From contig DASWHW010000112.1 in the NCBI GenBank assembly GCA_036397975.1, forward strand, positions 1 to 18,049: 18,049 nucleotides of DNA, in the 5' to 3' direction. Each line of letters begins with the position of its first letter. Position 1 is the stretch's first letter. This document shows, piece by piece, positions 13,904-18,049 of this stretch. The stretch comes from SZUA-287 sp036397975. Lineage in GTDB: Bacteria; Bacteroidota; Ignavibacteria; UBA10030; UBA6906. The notes under the pieces were generated by a model, which was given only the letters and a program-made list of their open reading frames with translations, was not told the DNA's origin and made no database searches. The position numbers and the translations under genes were made by a program.

Positions 13904-15505
13904 ATGTCGCATCCAGCCCATACATTGGAAGATCGCCTCTTGAGCAAGCTGGAGACGCTTCGTCAAGGATTTGAACCCGTCGCAAACGCGCCATCGATCA
14001 AGGAAATGGTACGTCTATTCATCGACCTGCTCCAGAAAGAGTTCGAGAAAACTGACGTCAGTCTTTTTCACAAGGCGGGGGACAACGGTTGGGTGATCCT
14101 TTCCGGAAAGGAGGGTGAGACCGCCAAGGCTGTATCCATTCTTTCTGAACGGAAAGTGGGATTCAACTATGTGGATGATGCGCGAACAACAATCAGCGTT
14201 GTACACCCCCTTGCCGACAAAACATTCCTGGGAATCCTGCTGACGAGAAACGACGCCAGCATGGCTTTTGATGAACCGGATAGAATACTGCTCCAACTTC
14301 TCCTTCTCTATTTCGATAGAAGCTATCAATCGCTGGTACATCGGCGCAATGAAAAGGATATGCTCTTCTCTTTGAATCACCGGGTTCTTCAACTGAACAG
14401 CCTCATCGATACGGGTATTGAAATATCTAAATTACAACGAGAGGGATCGCTCCACCAACTCGCTCTTGTGAGAGGAGCAGCTCTTACCAATGCCTCACGT
14501 GGCGTGCTGACGGTAGCGACGAAAGGAAAAGATGTAGAGCGCTACGTGTTCCCCGAAGGGGATGACCAATATCCCGACGTGAAGTTCAGGATTGAATCGT
14601 CTTTTGAGTTCTTTGACAGCACGTACAAGTTCGAGCTGATGGAGAAGGAGAGTCGAAGCGGTATTATCCCCTTTGATGAAACTGACCAGATGCTTCTCAA
14701 TGCGCTCACGCGACAGGTTCATGCATCGCTGGAAAACCGCTATTTGTTGCAGCAGACTCTCGACAAGCAAAAGATCGAGCAGGAACTCGCTGTCGCTGCT
14801 TCGATTCAACAACGCATCCTGCCGGAGTCTCTCCCCGCAATCGATGGCTATGATGTTCATGCGACCAACATTCCGTCAAAGTCGGTGGGGGGAGATTACT
14901 ACGACTGTATACCTTTGGACAACGGACAGGTCGCTCTTATCATCGCCGATGTTTCAGGCAAAGGAGTGCCGGCGGCGCTGCTGGTGAGCAGTTTTCATGC
15001 ATACTTGCATGCCTATCTTGAACACAGTGTTTCCCTCATTCCTCTCACACAAAGATTAAACAGCGCCATTTGTGCCGCAGCAACCGATGATAAGTTCATA
15101 ACAGCTTTCATCGGGCTCCTGGACCCAAAGTCCGGAAAGGTCGAATGCTTGAGTGCGGGTCATAATCCCGTATACTTTCTCAGAAGAGATAAGACTGTGA
15201 AGGAGCTGAGTGTCGGGGGCGTTGCGCTGGGAATGCTGCAAATGGACTTCCCATATCAGAGCGAGGAAATCACCATGGAACCTGGAGAAAGCATGCTGCT
15301 GTACACGGATGGGGTTACTGAAGCAATGAATGAGAAGAGAGAATTGTACGACGAGGTCGTTCCGTTGAAACGATTTGCACTAGAGAATAGAGAACGACCG
15401 TCTTCAAAAGAGTTTATCGATACTTTGGTCTCTGATGTCAAGCGATTTTCCGGGTCTGCCCCGCAAGCGGACGACATCACCGCCCTCTACATTCGTCGGC
15501 GATAA
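13904..15505 (+). CDS. soluble sensor-SpoIIE family PP2C phosphatase
   Basis: 533 residues, no signal peptide or membrane span. The first about 290 residues look like two GAF-type sensor folds: about 25-150 (KEMVRLFIDLLQKEFEKTDVSLF, LGILLTRNDASMAFDEPD) and about 165-290, both assigned by pattern only. A helical linker (ENRYLLQQTLDKQKIEQELA) ending in the family signature ASIQQRILPESLP leads into the SpoIIE domain. Metal-binding residues are intact: GGD331YYD334, IAD349VSGKG, YTD469GVTEA and AD523D524IT. It should remove phosphate from the STAS protein encoded 6 bases upstream, giving this system a second, cytoplasmic input beside the membrane receptor at 9908. No Shine-Dalgarno is evident (AGCCCACC), so translation probably depends on coupling to the STAS gene. 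It ends 7 bases from a convergent tRNA gene, with no terminator visible. Confidence 0.9.
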   Translation: MSHPAHTLEDRLLSKLETLRQGFEPVANAPSIKEMVRLFIDLLQKEFEKTDVSLFHKAGDNGWVILSGKEGETAKAVSILSERKVGFNYVDDARTTISVVHPLADKTFLGILLTRNDASMAFDEPDRILLQLLLLYFDRSYQSLVHRRNEKDMLFSLNHRVLQLNSLIDTGIEISKLQREGSLHQLALVRGAALTNASRGVLTVATKGKDVERYVFPEGDDQYPDVKFRIESSFEFFDSTYKFELMEKESRSGIIPFDETDQMLLNALTRQVHASLENRYLLQQTLDKQKIEQELAVAASIQQRILPESLPAIDGYDVHATNIPSKSVGGDYYDCIPLDNGQVALIIADVSGKGVPAALLVSSFHAYLHAYLEHSVSLIPLTQRLNSAICAAATDDKFITAFIGLLDPKSGKVECLSAGHNPVYFLRRDKTVKELSVGGVALGMLQMDFPYQSEEITMEPGESMLLYTDGVTEAMNEKRELYDEVVPLKRFALENRERPSSKEFIDTLVSDVKRFSGSAPQADDITALYIRRR

Positions 15506-15512
15506 TGTGTTG

Positions 15513-15599
15513 CGGAGAGGGAGGGATTCGAACCCTCGATAGCCTTACGACTATACTAGTTTTCGAGACTAGCGCCTTCAACCACTCGGCCACCTCTCC
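15513..15599 (-). tRNA. tRNA-Ser, anticodon CGA
   Basis: An 87-base class II tRNA. The acceptor stem pairs GGAGAGG with CCTCTCC, followed by discriminator G; CCA is not encoded (the next bases are CAA). The D arm contains GGCCGAGTGG and GAAGGC; the anticodon stem CTAGT/ACTAG holds loop CTCGAAA, so the anticodon is CGA and it reads UCG. The long variable arm pairs ATAGTC with GGCTAT, the identity mark of serine tRNAs, and the T arm has GAGGGTTCGAATCCCTC. It is convergent with the signalling operon. Confidence 0.97.
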
Positions 15600-16173
15600 A
15601 GGTGTGCACTGCAAATTGCGGCGTAAATATAAGAAACAATTCTCCCCCCGGCAAGAATCCCCCTTCTTGTTTCCTTCATTCCGTTCACTCCGTCTGTGAC
15701 TATCTGCTTATCGAACTGACAGCAGGTAGGAGTATGTTCAATCGAAAGGTCAGCAAAGAAGGGGGAAGTGTGTCATTGGTTTTCGCACGGGTCGAGAGAG
15801 TGGCAGAAAAACTGGCGGGTCTAATGAAGTAAAAGCATTCTTTTCGTCTGCACGAAACGGCCAGCCATCGACTGCGTGCCGACCGGGAAGGTCTGGACTT
15901 TTCTGAAATTGCTACAAGTTCACAACAAATGCTACATCCTAAGCAGTACAAATTACACGTAATCCTGACAGCCAGCGTTTCTATTCGTCGGAAGCAGGCG
16001 GATACCTTAGAAAAACTCTTGAACCTGTCTCGATTCATGTGGTACGCATTTTGCAACTACGGTGGCCTGTTACTATGCCTAGAGATCAAAGCATGCGCAT
16101 CCGAACCTACGCGGCAACTCATGCCAATTGTTCACGATGAGTAGGAATCTCACCAAAACTATAAGGATTAGTT
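15600..16173. other. intergenic stretch, no convincing gene
   Basis: This 574-base stretch has open frames on both strands, but they show no recognisable motif and poor starts. The best rightward candidate is a 32-codon frame (ATG at 15734, MFNRKVSKEGGSVSLVFARV..., stop at 15832) with AGGAG only one base from the ATG, too close to be persuasive. A 6-base hairpin TTTCGT/ACGAAA lies at 15842-15857 without a T tail. A 25-base motif at 15649-15673 recurs near 17839. The right end holds the start signals of the gene at 16174. Confidence 0.45.
15649..15673 (+). repeat. short dispersed intergenic motif, copy 1
   Basis: CGGCAAGAATCCC followed by TTCTTGTTTC. Within it CAAGAA and TTCTTG can pair around a C-rich loop. 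A similar 23-base copy is at 17839-17861. Both copies are outside genes. Confidence 0.4.
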
Positions 16174-17712
16174 ATGAAAAAATTCTCCTGCTTGCTACTT
16201 GTAATAATGTTGATGGGTCTTTCTCCCCGTACCGATGCACAGGTGACAAATCTGACCGTTAATGGTTCCGGCACGAGTTTCACAATGATCTCTGGTGACA
16301 ATATCGGATGGGAATACAATATTCCAATCGGGGGCACTGCTCTCTGTGAGATCTGGATAGACGTGGACCAAAACGGGTCCATCGATCAGGGGGTAGATAG
16401 ACTGTATATGTCTTTCACGCAGACCGATGGAGACACGGTGGGTGGAAATGGCCCGCCGGACATGGACGGCATGGCGAATGGCCATGTATTGTTTTCCCAG
16501 GGCGTTGGAATTGCACCCGCCACGTTCGTCATGAGGTTCGCTCACAACAATGTCGGAATGAATATACCCGGAACTATGTTGCCACTGACCTCACCAGCAC
16601 ACACTCTTTCGGGTCATGTTACTCCACCCCCCGGCAGAAGCGCTCAATACATTCTTCTTGAAGCACAACGGGATCAGAACTACAGTCCGGAATTCTGGCA
16701 TGCAATAACCGATTCGAGCGGGAACTATGCAATACAAATGAACGCTGATACTGCGGGTAATCCCTGGCGCGTGACTGTTGTGGAAAATCCCTATCCTCCC
16801 TCAATTATTAGTCCCGCTGAAACATCAATCACGATCACAGGCAACCACAGCGGAATCAACTTCGAGATGTTGCAAGCAGCGGCTCAGGTTACGGGGTATG
16901 TAAAGGATGAAAATGACAATCCCATGAGGGATATAGATGTACAGCTTCGCCGGAACGACGGCCTGGTATGGCACGATTTCCGCACAAATGTCTCGGGGTT
17001 TTACCAGGTTGGTATGCTTTCAGGAGAACTGTTGAACCAGACATGGCGGCTCCAAACAGGAAACATCGGTCCTTTCAATACAACAACGCTGACAGGACAA
17101 AGGACGCTACCCATCATTTATTCCGGCGATAGTTTGTCTCGACAAATCGTCGTATACAATGTGAATGCTCAAATTCAGGGACAGGTACGTGTGAATGGCG
17201 GTGCTCCTGGCTTTCCGATCACGATAGTTGCGATGAATGCTGACACGGCGCAGTCGGTGGTGAGTGCGGATGGGGGGACAGGTAATTTCACCGTTGGTGT
17301 TACCGATCGCATTTACAACTATCAACTGTTTCCGATAAACTTGCCGCCGAATTATAATTCCCCGACAGTCAATGCCCATCCGGGAGATACAGGCGTTATC
17401 ATCGATATCATCGTCACCTCGGTTGACGAGGGTGAATCGGGGATCCCGCGAGAATTTGTCCTCAAACAAAACTACCCCAACCCGTTCAACCCGAGTACGA
17501 CTATTGAATACTCTGTTCCTGAGCGGGCATCGGTAGAGATTAAAGTGCTTGATGTGCTTGGCCGTGAAGTAACGACACTGCTGAACGAGGAGAAGCCGGC
17601 GGGCGCATACACAGTGAGATGGGATGCCGATGGTGTTGCGAGCGGAGTATACTTCTACCGGCTCAAGGCTGGTAGATTTGTGCAGACACGGGAAATGGTG
17701 TTGATGCGGTAG
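16174..17712 (+). CDS. secreted protein with carboxypeptidase-regulatory-like domains and T9SS sorting domain
   Basis: 512 residues, exported (signal 1-22, TDA|Q; C6 is within the hydrophobic stretch, not a lipobox). The N-terminal domain (about 23-140) contains D63-V-D65-Q-N67-G-S-I-D71, a DxDxNGxID loop like the calcium loops of dockerins and EF-hands. Three beta-sandwich units of the carboxypeptidase-regulatory or Cna-B type follow: about 142-232 (LSGHVTPPPG, TDSSGNYAI), 234-330 (VTGYVKDENDNPMRDIDVQL, TNVSGFYQV) and 331-417 (IQGQVRVNGGAPG). A T9SS tail fills about 425-512 (KQNYPNPFNPSTTIEYSVP, final TREMVLMR). No catalytic residues are seen, so a structural or binding surface protein is likeliest. 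The start has AAGGA upstream of the ATG and a T-tailed hairpin follows the stop, so it is probably monocistronic. Confidence 0.88.
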   Translation: MKKFSCLLLVIMLMGLSPRTDAQVTNLTVNGSGTSFTMISGDNIGWEYNIPIGGTALCEIWIDVDQNGSIDQGVDRLYMSFTQTDGDTVGGNGPPDMDGMANGHVLFSQGVGIAPATFVMRFAHNNVGMNIPGTMLPLTSPAHTLSGHVTPPPGRSAQYILLEAQRDQNYSPEFWHAITDSSGNYAIQMNADTAGNPWRVTVVENPYPPSIISPAETSITITGNHSGINFEMLQAAAQVTGYVKDENDNPMRDIDVQLRRNDGLVWHDFRTNVSGFYQVGMLSGELLNQTWRLQTGNIGPFNTTTLTGQRTLPIIYSGDSLSRQIVVYNVNAQIQGQVRVNGGAPGFPITIVAMNADTAQSVVSADGGTGNFTVGVTDRIYNYQLFPINLPPNYNSPTVNAHPGDTGVIIDIIVTSVDEGESGIPREFVLKQNYPNPFNPSTTIEYSVPERASVEIKVLDVLGREVTTLLNEEKPAGAYTVRWDADGVASGVYFYRLKAGRFVQTREMVLMR

Positions 17713-17741
17713 GCATCGTATTACGCCCACGCGCTGCATTG

Positions 17742-17785
17742 ACCCGCAGGGAGAAACGGTTTAACACCTACTCTGCGGGTTTTTT
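17742..17785 (+). terminator. rho-independent terminator after the gene at 16174
   Basis: ACCCGCAG (17742-17749) pairs perfectly with CTGCGGGT (17773-17780) and is followed by a run of T through 17785. The loop is long (23 bases). It begins 29 bases after the stop codon at 17712. Confidence 0.8.
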
Positions 17786-17838
17786 GTATGGTTTCATCTT
17801 TTCATAACCCCAACCCTGAACCTCCGTTGTTCGACCGG

Positions 17839-17861
17839 CGGCAAGAATCCCGCCTTGTTTC
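17839..17861 (+). repeat. short dispersed intergenic motif, copy 2
   Basis: CGGCAAGAATCCC then GCCTTGTTTC, matching the copy at 15649-15673 in its first 13 and last 7 bases. Here an overlapping GGCGG/CCGCC pair could form a small hairpin instead. Confidence 0.4.
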
Positions 17862-17925
17862 TGGCAATCCTGTTGACTACATTATTCCAGCATTGAATCG
17901 CGTTTAACACAACACGTGCAGCATT

Positions 17926-17940
17926 AATAACAATGTTATT
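17926..17940. promoter_or_regulatory. small palindrome upstream of the last gene
   Basis: AATAAC and GTTATT form a perfect 6-base inverted repeat around AAT, 27 bases before the start at 17968. It could be an operator or an AT-rich promoter element; there is no further support. Confidence 0.2.
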
Positions 17941-17967
17941 CGGTTGTATGGTTGAACACTGGCGGGA

Positions 17968-18049
17968 ATGGAAACACACGTAAAAACAGAACCAAACTTG
18001 CCAAGAGTAGTCTTGGTCATTTCACTTTTGGTTCTCATACTTCTTAATG
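17968..18049 (+). CDS. start of a membrane-anchored protein, cut by the window edge
   Basis: An ATG at 17968 opens 27 codons without a stop to the end of the window. After a short polar start (METHVKTEPNLPR) comes an unbroken hydrophobic run (VVLVISLLVLILLN), which looks like an N-terminal membrane anchor or signal anchor. An in-frame stop lies 15 bases upstream (17953-17955), so this is the first ATG of the frame. The purine-rich GGCGGGA before the ATG is very close to it. A small inverted repeat AATAAC/GTTATT (17926-17931, 17935-17940) lies just upstream. The rest of the protein is outside the window, so no function can be given. Confidence 0.5.
   Translation, partial: METHVKTEPNLPRVVLVISLLVLILLN

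Noticed and set aside
15505..15699. rightward frame containing GGIRTLD
   Set aside because: A well-known translation artefact of a tRNA-Ser gene read on the wrong strand.
15700..16056. 118-codon leftward frame in the gap after the tRNA
   Set aside because: Odd Cys/Arg/Ser-rich composition, no motif, no ribosome site and no terminator; judged to be chance.

Overview
The window reads as a piece of chromosome from a Gram-negative member of the Fibrobacterota-Chlorobiota-Bacteroidota group, most likely an Ignavibacteria-like or related lineage. The basis is three large secreted proteins ending in a type IX secretion (T9SS) type A sorting domain with the NYPNPFNP(T/S)T signature common in Ignavibacteria, Calditrichota and relatives, plus a two-component-regulator-type propeller receptor. 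The lineage call is inference from protein style only; there is no rRNA here.

Layout. 1-162: a leftward terminator and a possible leftward promoter. 163-420 (-): small unknown helical protein. 421-861: no gene, two palindromic elements. 862-1338 (-): double helix-turn-helix protein like the N-terminus of an IS481/IS3-type transposase, without a catalytic domain, behind a complete TIGR03790-family T9SS cargo gene (1379-3067, -). 3068-3722: a mostly non-coding divergent region that hides a small leftward reading frame with a good ribosome-binding site and an A8 slippery run. 3723-4235 (+) and 4340-9790 (+): a small exported protein and a giant T9SS cargo that combines a beta-helix, a metzincin-like protease, a VWA domain, a hexapeptide tandem repeat and a second beta-solenoid; a strong terminator follows at 9816-9861.

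9908-15505 (+): a four-gene partner-switching operon. Gene 1 is a membrane receptor with about 13 periplasmic propeller repeats, a Y_Y_Y domain, one membrane span, a coiled coil and a SpoIIE/PP2C phosphatase. Gene 2 is an RsbW/SpoIIAB-like serine kinase, gene 3 an RsbV/SpoIIAA-like STAS protein, and gene 4 a soluble sensor-SpoIIE phosphatase. The kinase would phosphorylate the STAS protein, and the two phosphatases (one reading the periplasm, one the cytoplasm) would remove the phosphate. No sigma factor is encoded nearby, so the final target is unknown.

15513-15599 (-): tRNA-Ser(CGA), almost touching the end of the operon. 15600-16173: no convincing gene. 16174-17712 (+): a third T9SS cargo with carboxypeptidase-regulatory-like domains and a clear terminator. 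17968-end (+): the first 27 codons of a membrane-anchored protein that runs off the window.
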